DNA of 64,000 nt from Gammaproteobacteria bacterium (GCA_020847075.1 JADLCS010000058.1:1-64000); one strand, 5' to 3'; positions 9,573 through 18,777 are shown, numbered from the stretch's first letter. Numbers and translations are program-made. Notes: generated from the sequence alone by a model not told the origin.

Positions 9573-10799
9573 TCAGCGATAGGCCTCTTCGATCAATTCG
9601 ACCCAATGACGCACCGGCGTGCGCGTGCCGCCCTGCAGGCGGATCAGGCAGCCGATATTGGCGCTGGCGACGATCTCGGGGGTGGCGGCCTCGAGTGCGG
9701 CGAGTTTGTTGGCGAGCAGTTGTTCGGACAGCCCGGCCTGCAGGATCGAATAGGTTCCGGCGGCCCCGCAGCAGAGGTGCGCATCCGCCACCGGCGTCAG
9801 CTCGAAACCGGCCCCCCGCAGCAGTTCCTCCACCACGGTATGGGCGCGCAGGCCGTGCTGCAGGCTGCAGGGGGCGTGGAAGGCGATACGGCGCAGTGCC
9901 CCGGCCGGCCGGCGCGGCTCGAGACCCAGGCGCGCGATCACGCCGGTGATGTCCCCCGCCAGTTCCGAGATACGGCGCGCCTTGTCCGCGTATTCGGGGT
10001 CGTCGCGCAGCAGGTGGCCGTAGTCCTTCACCATGGAGCTGCAGGCGCTCGAACTCGTCACGATCGCCTCCACGCCGCGCTCCACTTCGGGCCACCAGGC
10101 ATCGATGTTGCGACGCAGGAATCCCCGCGTCTGGGCGTCCTGCGCCAGGTGATGGGAGACCGCCCCGCAGCAGGCGCTGTCGGGGATGCGGATGAGCGAT
10201 AGGCCGCGGCGGTCGAGCAGGCGCGCGGCGGCGGCATTGATGTGCGCGTGGGTCACGGATTGAATACATCCTTCCAGGATCAACACGCGACGCGCGTGAC
10301 GGGCCGCGGGCCAGTCGGAGGCCACGCGCCCGGGCACGCGCGCGGGCATCGCCCGGGCGAGCGCGGTTGGGAGCAGGGCGCCGAACCAGCGGGATGCGGC
10401 CAACGCCGCCCTGATGCGGCCGGGGTAGGGCAGGACGGCGCACAGTAGCCGGCGCAGCAGGCGCTCGCCGCGCGGGCGATCGACCGTCGCCTCCACGCGC
10501 GCGCGCCCGATGTCGAGCAGACGACCGTATTCGACGCCGGAGGGGCAGGTCGTTTCGCAGGCGCGGCAGGTCAGGCAGCGATCGAGATGGCGCTGGGTGT
10601 CGGTCCCGGCGGCCCCGTCTTCCAGCATGCGTTTGATCAGATAGATGCGTCCGCGCGGTCCGTCGAGCTCGTCGCCGAGCAGTTGATAAGTGGGGCAGGT
10701 GGCGTTGCAGAAACCGCAATGCACGCAATTGCGCAGGATGCGGTCGGCCTCGGCGCCGGTCGGAGTGGCGGTGAATTCCTCGGGGAGTCGTGTCTGCAT
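9573..10799 (-). CDS. glcF: Glycolate oxidase iron-sulfur subunit GlcF
   Basis: This 408-residue subunit carries electrons from the flavin subunits of glycolate dehydrogenase to the membrane. Two ferredoxin-type 4Fe-4S motifs lie near the N-terminus, CVHCGFCNATCP (about residues 26-37) and CLTCRACETTCP (about 75-86). Two cysteine-rich CCG-type regions follow, seen as SACCGAVSHH and AHLCCGAAGTYS. Length equals E. coli GlcF (407). It is the last glc gene in the minus-strand order glcD, glcE, glcF. A 172-bp gap with an inverted repeat separates it from glcE, so transcription of glcF may be partly uncoupled. Confidence 0.96.
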   Translation of the reverse strand: MQTRLPEEFTATPTGAEADRILRNCVHCGFCNATCPTYQLLGDELDGPRGRIYLIKRMLEDGAAGTDTQRHLDRCLTCRACETTCPSGVEYGRLLDIGRARVEATVDRPRGERLLRRLLCAVLPYPGRIRAALAASRWFGALLPTALARAMPARVPGRVASDWPAARHARRVLILEGCIQSVTHAHINAAAARLLDRRGLSLIRIPDSACCGAVSHHLAQDAQTRGFLRRNIDAWWPEVERGVEAIVTSSSACSSMVKDYGHLLRDDPEYADKARRISELAGDITGVIARLGLEPRRPAGALRRIAFHAPCSLQHGLRAHTVVEELLRGAGFELTPVADAHLCCGAAGTYSILQAGLSEQLLANKLAALEAATPEIVASANIGCLIRLQGGTRTPVRHWVELIEEAYR

Positions 10800-10819
10800 G
10801 GTTCAGGTCGCGGTGAGGC

Positions 10820-10963
10820 GTGAGGGGCGAGGCGTGAGGCGAAACACCGCCGGAGATAAGGGAGACAGCCTTCCCGGTTCCGTCTCGGTGGATTCCATTG
10901 AATGGCCGGAGCGAATCATGATCAGTATGGTTTTGTTGTTACTCCTCACGCCTCGCCCCTCAC
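10820..10963. repeat. Inverted repeat between glcE and glcF
   Basis: A perfect 20-bp inverted repeat has its left arm at 10820-10839 (GTGAGGGGCGAGGCGTGAGG) and its right arm at 10944-10963, 104 bp apart. With mismatches the arms extend to about 28 bp. The arms are built of degenerate GTGAGGSG units like those in the gaps at 8.1 and 22.9 kb. No open frame lies between the arms, so this could be a small non-autonomous repeat element. Confidence 0.75.
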
Positions 10964-10971
10964 CCCTCGCC

Positions 10972-12039
10972 TCAGAATTCCCGGTACATGCGCTGCGGAT
11001 TCAGGATACCGCGCGGATCGAAGGCCTGTTTCAGGTTCTTGTGCAGTTCGAGCAGGGGCGCGGAGAGCGGATGGAACACCGCTCCTTCACGCTCGCCGCC
11101 GCGAAACAGCTGAGCGTGCCCGCCGTGGCGCGCCGCGGTCTCGCGGATCAGTTTCGGCGGCAACGCGGTTTTGAGCCAGCGTTGCGCCCCGCCCCAGTCG
11201 ATGAGCCAGCGGCCCACGATCGACAGCGGGGGCGTCGCCGGCGGCAGCGACAGGCGCCACAGGGGCTCGTTGTCGGCGAAAAAGGGATGACGGTGTTCCC
11301 GCAGATCCTCCCAGAAAATCGTGCCCTCGGGGAGGATCTCGCCGCCGAGTTTTTCGCGGGCGGCCCGCACGCCATCCGCGCCGCCTTCGAGGCGTAGGTA
11401 GAGACGGGTGTCGTCGGCGGCGGCCGCGCTGAGCGGCAGGGGAGAGCGATACCAGTCCCCGAGCCGGGTCAGCGCCTCGCGCACCCTGCATTCGAACGCC
11501 AGGGTCAGCGTATGTTCGGGGAGGGGCAGGACCTTGAGGGAGGTCTCGAGCAGGACGCCGAGCGTACCGAGCGCGCCGGCCATGAGTCTGAAGGCGTCGA
11601 ACCCGGCCACGTTCTTCACCACTTCTCCGCCGAAGCGCAACAGGCGCCCTTCACCCGAGAGGCAGCGTACTCCGAGCAGATGATCGCGCACCGCGCCGGC
11701 GTAGGGGCGGCGCGGGCCGGAGATCCCGCAGGCGACGGTACCGCCCAGTGAAGCGCCGGGGCCGTAATGAGGGGGCTCGAAGGCAAGCATCTGACCGTGT
11801 TCCCGCAGGAGGGCTTCCACGTCCCGAAGCGGCGTCCCGCAGCGCGCGGTGACGACGAGCTCCGCCGGTTCATAGTTCACGATGCCGCGGTGGGCGGAGA
11901 GTGAAAGGGGTTCGCCGCGGGCGGGACGGCCGAAGAAACGTTTGCTGTTGCCGCTCCGGATCGACAGGGGAGTGCGCCGTTCGTAGGCCATGCGAACGGT
12001 TTCCTGCAGTTCCCGGGTCATATCCCTGGAATCGGACAC
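10972..12039 (-). CDS. glcE: Glycolate oxidase FAD-binding subunit GlcE
   Basis: This 355-residue subunit is the second flavin-binding part of glycolate dehydrogenase. Sequence typical of GlcE includes TPLSIRSGNSKRFFGRP, HRGIVNYEPAELVVTARCGT and GGTVACGISGPRRPY, the FAD_binding_4 fold, plus FGGEVVKNVAGFD. The frame is open to 12270, but the upstream residues look like translated non-coding DNA. GTG 12039 is preceded by AGAGG eight bases away and gives the usual length (E. coli GlcE has 350), so it is preferred. ATG 12021 is a possible alternative. Confidence 0.93.
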   Translation of the reverse strand: MSDSRDMTRELQETVRMAYERRTPLSIRSGNSKRFFGRPARGEPLSLSAHRGIVNYEPAELVVTARCGTPLRDVEALLREHGQMLAFEPPHYGPGASLGGTVACGISGPRRPYAGAVRDHLLGVRCLSGEGRLLRFGGEVVKNVAGFDAFRLMAGALGTLGVLLETSLKVLPLPEHTLTLAFECRVREALTRLGDWYRSPLPLSAAAADDTRLYLRLEGGADGVRAAREKLGGEILPEGTIFWEDLREHRHPFFADNEPLWRLSLPPATPPLSIVGRWLIDWGGAQRWLKTALPPKLIRETAARHGGHAQLFRGGEREGAVFHPLSAPLLELHKNLKQAFDPRGILNPQRMYREF

Positions 12040-12379
12040 GTGGTCTGCCTCTTTCGGGTCGTGGAGATCCATCGAGCATGCGGATCCATCGGCCGGGGCA
12101 TCGATACCCGACAGGGGACGGACCCCGCGGTGCGGGAAAGGGCCTATTGTTGCAGAAAACCTCCGCGCGCGGAACTCGCCGGCCGTTCCCGCGGATCGCG
12201 GAGAATCGCCTCGGCATACGGGGTGGCGATCGGGACATTCGCGGTCTGAACGGCCTCCCGCGCATCGCATTCCGGCGCGGCGGGATCAGGCCCGGGAATA
12301 CGGACGCCGCTGGCGGGGGTAATCATTGTCCGGCCCGGGCTCGAGGCCCGGCCGGCGGCGATGCGCGTATGGCGTCCGT
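12040..12379. other. Gap of 340 bp between glcD and glcE, no gene seen
   Basis: Frames crossing this GC-rich gap are extensions or shadows of glcE and glcD. No terminator, promoter or repeat stands out. The gap is unusually long for adjacent glc genes, which often nearly overlap. Confidence 0.5.
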
Positions 12380-13864
12380 TCAGAAACGCTCCAGATCCGG
12401 GAACGGGACGTTGCCCGCATGCACGTGCATGCGTCCCAGCTCGGCGCAGCGATGCAGACTGGGGACCGCCTTGCCCGGATTGAGCAGCCGGCGCGGATCG
12501 AAGGCGTCTTTGATGAGATGGAACTGGCGCAGTTCGTCGGTGCCGAACTGCGTACACATCTGCGTCAGCTTTTCCACGCCGACCCCGTGTTCTCCGGTGA
12601 TGGTGCCGCCGACGGCGAGGCACAGCTCGAGGATCCGGCCGCCGAACTCCTCGGTACGTTCCAGTTCCCCCGGATTGTTGGCATCGTACAGGATGAGCGG
12701 GTGCAGATTCCCGTCCCCGGCGTGGAAGACGTTCGCGACGGCCAGTCCGTACTCTTCCGACCAGGCCGAGATCTGGCGCAGCACCTCCGGCAGGCGGCGG
12801 CGGGGGATGGTGCCGTCCATGCAATAGTAATCGGGCGCGAGGCGCCCCACGGCGGGAAAGGCCGCCTTGCGGCCGGCCCAGAACCGCTTGCGTTCGGTGG
12901 CATCGGCCGCGAGCCGGATCTCTTTTGCGTGGGCCGCCGTGAGGCAGGCACGCACGCGCTCGACCTGCGCCGCGGTCTCCGCCTCGTTGCCATCGAGCTC
13001 GCATAACAGGATCGCGGCGGCGTCGATCGGGTAGCCCGCGCCGGCGTAGCCTTCGGCCGCGCGTATCGCCGGATTGTCCATCAGCTCGAGCCCCGCCGGG
13101 ACGATGCCGGCGGCGATCACGGCGGCCACCGCGTCGGCGGCGGCGGTGACGCTGTCGAAGGCGGCGAGCAGCACCCGCGTGCTTTCGGGCAGCGGCAGCA
13201 GCCGGAGCGTTACCTCGATGATGACGCCCAGCAGCCCTTCGGAACCCGACATGAGCGCGGGCAGGTCATAACCGGGTCCATCGAGGGCGCGTGCGCCGAG
13301 TTCGATCAGGCGGCCATCGCATGTGAGGATTTTCATGGCCGCCACGTTGTGCACCGTGAGGCCGTACTTGAGACAATGTACCCCGCCAGAGTTTTCCGCC
13401 ACGTTGCCGCCGATGGTGCAGGCGATCTGGGACGATGGATCGGGGGCGTAGTAGAGGCCGTGCGGGGCCGCCGCCTCGCTCACGGCGAGGTTGCGTACGC
13501 CCGGCTCCACGCGGGCGAGACGATTGGCGGGGTCGATCTCCAGGATACGATTGAATTTCGCCAGACTGAGCAGCACGCCGTCGGCGAGGGGCAGCGCGCC
13601 GCCGGAGAGGCCGGTGCCCGCGCCGCGTGCGACCACCGGGACGCCGAACCGGTGGCAGGTCCGCAGCACGTCCTGGACCTGCTCCACGGTTTCCGGCAGG
13701 CACACGAGCAGAGGGCACTGCCGATAGGCTGACAGGGCGTCGCATTCGTAGGGGCGCAGGGATTCCGCCGCGCTCAGCAGGCAGTGTTCCGGCAGGAAGG
13801 CGCGCAGGGAGAGGATCAGGGCATCCCGATCCACGGAGATCGCTTCGGTCGGTTCCGTATCCAT
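12380..13864 (-). CDS. glcD: Glycolate oxidase catalytic subunit GlcD
   Basis: This 494-residue FAD-linked subunit oxidises glycolate to glyoxylate. The FAD-binding domain is clear: VVARGAGTGLSGGALP (about residues 79-94), GGNVAENSGGVHCLKYG and GSEGLLGVIIEVTLRLLP. The C-terminal substrate domain contains FHAGDGNLHP and TGEHGVGVEK, which carry the metal- and substrate-binding His and Glu residues of this family. Length matches E. coli GlcD (499). It is the first gene of the minus-strand glcDEF set, with a 149-bp upstream gap where a promoter would lie. No GlcC-type regulator is visible nearby. Confidence 0.96.
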   Translation of the reverse strand: MDTEPTEAISVDRDALILSLRAFLPEHCLLSAAESLRPYECDALSAYRQCPLLVCLPETVEQVQDVLRTCHRFGVPVVARGAGTGLSGGALPLADGVLLSLAKFNRILEIDPANRLARVEPGVRNLAVSEAAAPHGLYYAPDPSSQIACTIGGNVAENSGGVHCLKYGLTVHNVAAMKILTCDGRLIELGARALDGPGYDLPALMSGSEGLLGVIIEVTLRLLPLPESTRVLLAAFDSVTAAADAVAAVIAAGIVPAGLELMDNPAIRAAEGYAGAGYPIDAAAILLCELDGNEAETAAQVERVRACLTAAHAKEIRLAADATERKRFWAGRKAAFPAVGRLAPDYYCMDGTIPRRRLPEVLRQISAWSEEYGLAVANVFHAGDGNLHPLILYDANNPGELERTEEFGGRILELCLAVGGTITGEHGVGVEKLTQMCTQFGTDELRQFHLIKDAFDPRRLLNPGKAVPSLHRCAELGRMHVHAGNVPFPDLERF

Positions 13865-14013
13865 GATGGCGTGCGGGCGCGCCGGGTGCGGGGATCATCC
13901 CCGGTTTCGCGACCGGCCGGTGCCCGCAGGGATTTTACACGATAGTTCCGTCCCGGGTTCAACGGGCATGTGGGCTCCCCGGGTGCGAGCGTGGAGGGCG
14001 GGGCGGGCGTGGG

Positions 14014-15231
14014 CTAGTGCGGCGCGTCGGCCTTGATTTCCTGCATGATGGTGTTCGACCAGCTCAGTGAGCGCAGGTAGATCTCCGTGATGGCCTCCCG
14101 GCTGAGGGCGGCGCATTCGAGCTTGTCCCACTCGCCGCGTTCGTAGGCGATGACGCTGTTCAGGATGACGGCGTACGGGCCCTGTCGGTCGAGCAGGGCC
14201 CGGGTGATCTCCGGGCTCAGCGGGAGGGTGCCGAGGAGCTCGGGCAACGGCTGGTCCATCATGGCGTCCAGGGTGGAGAACAGGCCGACGATGAAGGCCG
14301 AGTCCTTGTTCAACTGAGGGTGATCCTCCGACAGGAGTTCGCACATCTTGCTGCGGATCAGCGAGGTCGTGATCAGTTCGTCCGGTTTGTCATCGATGCC
14401 GGTGAGGGCGATCAGGGTGGCCCAGCGTTTGATCTCCTTTCCGCCCAGATAGACGATGGCGTGATGGATGGAATCCACCTTCTTGCTCAGGGTGAAGGCC
14501 GCCGAATTGATGTAGCGCATGAGCTTGTAGCTCATGGTCGGGTCCTGCGAGATCAGGGCTTCCAGTTCCTTGATGTCGATCTCGGGGTTCTGCAGTTCGG
14601 CCATCATGCGCATGGCGTTGACCCGATTGGCGGGCAGGCGGCGTCCGGAAAGGACGCGGGGCTTGCAGAGAAAATATCCCTGGTAGTAATCGAAATCGAG
14701 TTCCAGGCAGCGGTCGAACATCTCGGGCGTCTCAATCTTTTCCGCCAGCAGCTTGACCGGATATTCGCTCAGGATCGACACATGCTCCTCCAGCTCGACA
14801 TGATTCAGGGCCTGTACGTCGAGCTTGATGATATTGGCCATGCTGACCAGGGGCTTCAGGTCGGGATGGTAGATGAAGTCGTCGAGCGCGATGATATAGC
14901 CCATCCGCTTCAGGCGCAGCACGGCGGCGATGACCGCGTCGTCGATTTTTATGTCTTCGAGGATTTCCAGCACCAGTTGAGCGCTGGGCGGCGGCAGGAG
15001 ATCGGTATTGGTAATGAAATTCCGGGTGACATTGATGAAGGCCTGGTGCTTGCCGACGACCTTGTCCAGCCCCATCTCGAGGAAGCTGTTGATGAAGATC
15101 TGCGACGTCGCCTGATCCCCGTCGATTATCTTGGCGTGGGCCTGATCCTGGCGGCGGTACAGCAGCTCATATCCGATCACGCTCTGTCGCGCGTCAAAGA
15201 TGGGTTGTCGGCCTATGTAGTAATGCTGCAT
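14014..15231 (-). CDS. EAL-HDOD signalling protein
   Basis: This 405-residue protein joins an N-terminal EAL-like domain (about 1-200) to a C-terminal HDOD domain (about 205-400), the YuxH/CdgJ architecture. It starts IGRQPIFDARQSVIGYELLYRR, as is typical. The EAL motif itself reads ELL. Several metal or substrate positions remain: FINVTRNF, LEILED, ALDDF, KLDVQ, LLAEKIE and YQGYFLCKP. Cyclic-di-GMP hydrolysis is therefore possible but unproven. The HDOD part (DPTMSYKLMRYINSA, IVYLGGKEIKRW) resembles HD domains without the HD metal residues. Such proteins influence motility and surface attachment in Vibrio. A second HDOD protein is at 40.3 kb. Confidence 0.9.
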   Translation of the reverse strand: MQHYYIGRQPIFDARQSVIGYELLYRRQDQAHAKIIDGDQATSQIFINSFLEMGLDKVVGKHQAFINVTRNFITNTDLLPPPSAQLVLEILEDIKIDDAVIAAVLRLKRMGYIIALDDFIYHPDLKPLVSMANIIKLDVQALNHVELEEHVSILSEYPVKLLAEKIETPEMFDRCLELDFDYYQGYFLCKPRVLSGRRLPANRVNAMRMMAELQNPEIDIKELEALISQDPTMSYKLMRYINSAAFTLSKKVDSIHHAIVYLGGKEIKRWATLIALTGIDDKPDELITTSLIRSKMCELLSEDHPQLNKDSAFIVGLFSTLDAMMDQPLPELLGTLPLSPEITRALLDRQGPYAVILNSVIAYERGEWDKLECAALSREAITEIYLRSLSWSNTIMQEIKADAPH

Positions 15232-15265
15232 GGTCGTCGCTTGCCTGCTCAGTGATTCCGGCGGC

Positions 15266-16366
15266 TCAGGCGTGCAACGGTCTGAAGCCGCGCGCGCCGG
15301 TCACGGGGTTGTTGCGCCGTTCCGCTGCGCCCGCGTCGCCCAGCAGGCGGCCCTCGATGCCGTGACAGGCGAGCAGAAATACCGCTGCGTTGCCGTCCCC
15401 GGGCTTATCCGAATAGATGAGGTATCCGTGGCCGCGGTCGAGCAGGCAGACGAGCCGGCGCAGGATTCTGAGCGGAAGGTTCACGCTGCCCGGCAGGTGG
15501 CTCCGTTGGAAGGCGCGCGCGGGCCGTACATCCAGCAGTATGGAGCCGGAGGGTCGTTCGGGGGCGATATCGGAGTAGCCGACCCATTTGAGCAGGGGTT
15601 TGACCAGCAGGGTGAGGAATTCCCCCTTGGAGAACCCGGCGACGCGACAGTCTTCGAGGGCGGTCGCCGTGGTATCGCAGCGGCCGTTGGTGATCAGTCC
15701 GTATTCCCCGATGCCGGTGCCGGGACCGGTCTCCATCAGCAGGGTATCGCGGCGCCGGTGCCGGCTGCGCCGGGTCAGACGGAAGCGTCCCTGCTCGATG
15801 AAATAGTAAGAACGGGCCGGCTCGCCTTCGCGGACCAGGGTCTTTCCGGCGGGTATGCGTATCCGGGTCATGCGGTTTTTCAGTACCTGCCGGTGGGGCC
15901 AGGGCAGGCGGGCGAACAGAGGCGACCGGAACAGCCAGGCGTCGTCGGTGGCCCCATCGTCCGGGGCGGCCGGGTGCCCGGCGGGTACGACCGGCGGAGA
16001 GGAGTTCCTGCCGCGTTCCAGCAGGCGGGCGAGCAGTTCCGAATCGACGCTGAGTACGGTGACGCTGGTGCGGGCCAGCGCCGTCACCCGGCGGGGGCTG
16101 TGCGGGTCGATCGGCGCGCAGGCCTCGCGCGTGTCCGCGCGCAGCATTCGGGCGTCCTGGCCATCGGGCAGCAGGGCGAGCTGGCCGCTCATCAGGAACA
16201 GGGTCCGGGCGCTCACGTCCCCGCGCTGAAACAGACACCGCCCCGGCGGCAGCCGCTCTATGCTGGAGGAGCGCATCAGTTCCCCGTGCGATGCCGGATC
16301 CAGCTGATTCAGGGGTAAAAAATGACTCAAATGGGTATCGCCGATGACTGGATGTGCCACCTCCAT
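15266..16366 (-). CDS. Double cyclic-nucleotide-binding protein with degenerate rhodanese tail
   Basis: This 366-residue soluble protein has two CRP-like beta-roll domains (about 15-115 and 145-255) and a C-terminal rhodanese-like domain (about 265-350). The first roll has PPGRCLFQRGDVSARTLFLMSGQLAL. The second has IPAGKTLVREGEPARSYYFIEQG. The tail has ILLDVRPARAFQRSHLPGSVNLPL, but where the catalytic loop CxxGxR is expected the sequence reads YSDKPGDGNA, with Ser in place of Cys. Sulfur transfer by this domain is therefore unlikely. No DNA-binding domain is seen, so it is probably a sensor or scaffold. The EAL-HDOD gene follows 34 bp downstream on the same strand. Confidence 0.85.
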   Translation of the reverse strand: MEVAHPVIGDTHLSHFLPLNQLDPASHGELMRSSSIERLPPGRCLFQRGDVSARTLFLMSGQLALLPDGQDARMLRADTREACAPIDPHSPRRVTALARTSVTVLSVDSELLARLLERGRNSSPPVVPAGHPAAPDDGATDDAWLFRSPLFARLPWPHRQVLKNRMTRIRIPAGKTLVREGEPARSYYFIEQGRFRLTRRSRHRRRDTLLMETGPGTGIGEYGLITNGRCDTTATALEDCRVAGFSKGEFLTLLVKPLLKWVGYSDIAPERPSGSILLDVRPARAFQRSHLPGSVNLPLRILRRLVCLLDRGHGYLIYSDKPGDGNAAVFLLACHGIEGRLLGDAGAAERRNNPVTGARGFRPLHA

Positions 16367-16414
16367 CGGAAACTCCTCTGCCCGGTAAGAATATTCGACC
16401 CTCTCTCCAGGACT

Positions 16415-16435
16415 GTAACGGCCCCGAACGGTTAC
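16415..16435 (-). promoter_or_regulatory. Dyad upstream of the cyclic-nucleotide-binding gene
   Basis: GTAAC (16415-16419) and GTTAC (16431-16435) form an inverted repeat with an 11-bp spacer, about 50 bp before the start codon. A -10-like TATTCT lies between it and the gene (complement of 16388-16393). It could be an operator; no matching regulator is known. Confidence 0.3.
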
Positions 16436-16511
16436 TTCTTAAGACGGATTCCGAGCAGGCCGCCTGACCAGGGGGGCTTGCCGCGGCCCGGGGGGAGGCG
16501 AGCGGAGAGTG

Positions 16512-17210
16512 TTACGTTTTTCGAGTGTTTTGAGGGGCTTCCGGCCTGAGCCGGTCGATCAGCCAGGTCGAGAGATCGGCGACCTCCTCGCTGCAGAGGA
16601 TGTGCGCCATCGGATAGAGACGCCAGTCCACCGGATACCCCAGGCGGACCAGTGCCTCGCGGGAGCGCTGCGCCTTGGGTAGGGGGATGATGGCGTCCTC
16701 CGTGCCATGCGCCATCAGGATCCGGATGGCCGAATTGGCGGGGTGGGCCTCCCGTTCCAGGGTGTCCGCGAGCGGGAGATAGGTGGAAAGGGCCAGGATG
16801 CCGGCCAGGGGTTCCGGGTAACGCAGGCCGGTGTGCAGGGCGATGGCGCCGCCCTGGGAAAATCCGGTCAGGACGATGCGGGCGGGCGGGATACCGGCGG
16901 CGATCTCGTGTTCGATCAGTCGGCGCAAGGCCAGTTCGGACGCCCGGATGCCCGCGTCGTCCTCGCGCGGTGGAACGGCGCCGGTGATGTCATACCAGGC
17001 GCGCATGGACGTGCCGCCGTTGATGGTCACCGGGCGTCGCGGGGCATGCGGGAACACGAAGCGCACCCCCAGTTCCGCGGGCAGTCCCAGATGGGGCACC
17101 AGGGATTCGAAGTCGTGGCCATCGGCGCCGAGGCCGTGCAGCCAGAGGATGCTCGCCCGCGCGGGTGTCGCGGGTTCGAGGACGACCGCGGGCAGCAGAC
17201 CGGCATTCAT
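16512..17210 (-). CDS. Carboxylesterase / lysophospholipase-like alpha/beta hydrolase
   Basis: This 232-residue cytoplasmic serine hydrolase belongs to the phospholipase/carboxylesterase family (Abhydrolase_2), like Pseudomonas EstB. ILWLHGLGADGHDFESLVPHL marks the start of the fold. The nucleophile Ser lies in GFSQGGAIAL, the acid in HGTEDAIIP, and the catalytic His in YPMAHILCSEEV, so the triad is complete. Length matches the family (215-230). The natural substrate cannot be deduced; short-chain esters or S-acyl groups are usual. It is divergent from the lptM-lysA pair. Confidence 0.92.
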   Translation of the reverse strand: MNAGLLPAVVLEPATPARASILWLHGLGADGHDFESLVPHLGLPAELGVRFVFPHAPRRPVTINGGTSMRAWYDITGAVPPREDDAGIRASELALRRLIEHEIAAGIPPARIVLTGFSQGGAIALHTGLRYPEPLAGILALSTYLPLADTLEREAHPANSAIRILMAHGTEDAIIPLPKAQRSREALVRLGYPVDWRLYPMAHILCSEEVADLSTWLIDRLRPEAPQNTRKT

Positions 17211-17374
17211 ACGCGGTCGTCGGATTCGCGCGCGGGGACCGGCGGGAGCCGGCGGGGGGCGATTAGCCTGTGCCGCATGAACCGATTATACTGGGGCCAG
17301 ATCTCTTCAGCGGGTCCGGAGCGAACGCCCGGTCCGGGCGTCTCCATCCTGTCTTCGCGGTTAAGCTAGCAAAA

Positions 17375-17524
17375 ATGCATGAAAAAAAACAGTCGAAGCG
17401 GCGCGCGCGGCGGCGCTGGGCGATGATCGGGGTGGCGTGCCTGCTGCTGCTCGCCGCCTGCGGTCAGAAAGGTGATCTGTATCTGCCCGGCGAGGGCCGG
17501 GCCGACCCCCAACAGGCCGGATGA
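17375..17524 (+). CDS. lptM: LPS-assembly lipoprotein LptM (YifL family)
   Basis: This 49-residue lipoprotein has a basic N-terminus (KKQSKRRARRRW), a hydrophobic stretch and the lipobox LLAAC. The hallmark GQKGDLYLP follows directly after the lipidated Cys. In E. coli LptM binds the LptDE translocon and helps LptD mature. ATG 17375 was chosen because upstream codons look non-coding. The last four bases (ATGA) overlap the lysA start. The lipoprotein-lysA pair is a standard proteobacterial arrangement. Confidence 0.88.
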   Translation: MHEKKQSKRRARRRWAMIGVACLLLLAACGQKGDLYLPGEGRADPQQAG

Positions 17525-18777
17525 TCCAGATGGAAGATTTCACCTATCGGGACGGCGTCCTGAACGCGGAGGGCGTCGATCTGCGCGCCGTCGCCGCCGA
17601 GTTCGGCACCCCCTGCTATGTCTACTCGCGCGCCGCGATCGAGCGCCAGTGGCGGGCCTTCGACCAGGCCTTTCAGGCCCGCGAGCATCTGGTCTGTTTC
17701 GCCGTCAAGGCCTGTTCCAATATCGCCGTGCTGAACCTGCTGGCGCGCCTGGGGTCGGGGTTCGATATCGTGTCGCTGGGCGAGCTGGAGCGGGTGCTGG
17801 CGGCCGGTGGCGACCCCGGCAGGATCGTGTTCTCCGGGGTAGGCAAGACACGGGAGGAGATCCGTCGCGCGCTGGCGGCCGGCATCGCCTGTTTCAACGT
17901 CGAGTCCGCCGCCGAGCTCGACCGGATCGACGCCGTCGCGGGGGAGTCGGGACGCCGCGCGCCGGTCTCCCTGCGCGTGAATCCCGACGTGGACGCGCGC
18001 ACGCATCCGTATATCTCGACCGGGCTCAAGGAAAACAAATTCGGTATCCCGGTGGCGGAGGCGGAGGAACTGGCGGTCCGCGCCGTTCGCATGGACCATG
18101 TCGATCTGGTCGGGCTGGATTGCCATATCGGATCCCAGTTGACCTCGACCGCGCCGTTCGAGGATGCGCTGGATCGCCTGCTCAAACTGGTGGACAGGCT
18201 CGCGCGGCGGGGGATCGAACTGCATCATCTCAATCTGGGCGGAGGACTCGGCGTGCGCTATCGCGCGGAACGGCCGCCGTCGCCCGCGGAATACGCGGCG
18301 GCCCTGTCGGCCCGGCTCGGCGCCCGGCCCGGCCGGCTGTTGATCGAGCCGGGGCGGGCCATCGTCGCCAATGCCGGCCTCCTGCTGACGCGGGTGGAAT
18401 ACCTCAAGCCGGGCGAGGGGAAAAACTTCGCCATCGTGGATGCCGCCATGAACGACTTGATCCGGCCCGCTTTATACGATGCGTGGCACGAGATCCTGCC
18501 GGTGGCCCCGCACGCCGATCTGCCCGCCCGGGAGTACGACATCGTCGGGCCGGTGTGCGAGACCGGGGATTTTCTGGGCAAGGGACGCGCGCTCGCGCTA
18601 CGGCCCGATGACCTGCTCGCGGTGTGCTCCGCCGGCGCCTACGGGTTTGTGATGAGCTCGAATTACAATTCCCGTCCGCGTGCGGCGGAGGTCCTGGTCG
18701 ATCGCGGCCGCGCCCATCTGATCCGTGAACGGGAAAGCCTGCCGATGCTGTTCGCGGGCGAGCGCCTGCCGTTCTGA
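17521..18777 (+). CDS. lysA: Diaminopimelate decarboxylase LysA
   Basis: This 418-residue PLP enzyme (fold type III) decarboxylates meso-diaminopimelate to L-lysine, the last lysine step. It opens with DFTYRDGVLNAEGVDL and GTPCYVYSRAAIE. The PLP lysine lies in VCFAVKACSN. Other family motifs are HIGSQLTS, LNLGGGLGV, EPGRAIVANAG, GPVCETGDFLGKGR and GAYGFVMSSNYNSRPRAAEVLV. The Cys of CETGD is the usual active-site Cys from the partner subunit. ATG 17530 is an alternative start. dapF, often next in such operons, is not here. Confidence 0.97.
   Translation: MIQMEDFTYRDGVLNAEGVDLRAVAAEFGTPCYVYSRAAIERQWRAFDQAFQAREHLVCFAVKACSNIAVLNLLARLGSGFDIVSLGELERVLAAGGDPGRIVFSGVGKTREEIRRALAAGIACFNVESAAELDRIDAVAGESGRRAPVSLRVNPDVDARTHPYISTGLKENKFGIPVAEAEELAVRAVRMDHVDLVGLDCHIGSQLTSTAPFEDALDRLLKLVDRLARRGIELHHLNLGGGLGVRYRAERPPSPAEYAAALSARLGARPGRLLIEPGRAIVANAGLLLTRVEYLKPGEGKNFAIVDAAMNDLIRPALYDAWHEILPVAPHADLPAREYDIVGPVCETGDFLGKGRALALRPDDLLAVCSAGAYGFVMSSNYNSRPRAAEVLVDRGRAHLIRERESLPMLFAGERLPF

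Noticed and set aside
12144..13004. A 286-codon minus-strand frame overlapping glcD in another phase
   Set aside because: Arg-rich shadow of the glcD coding sequence.
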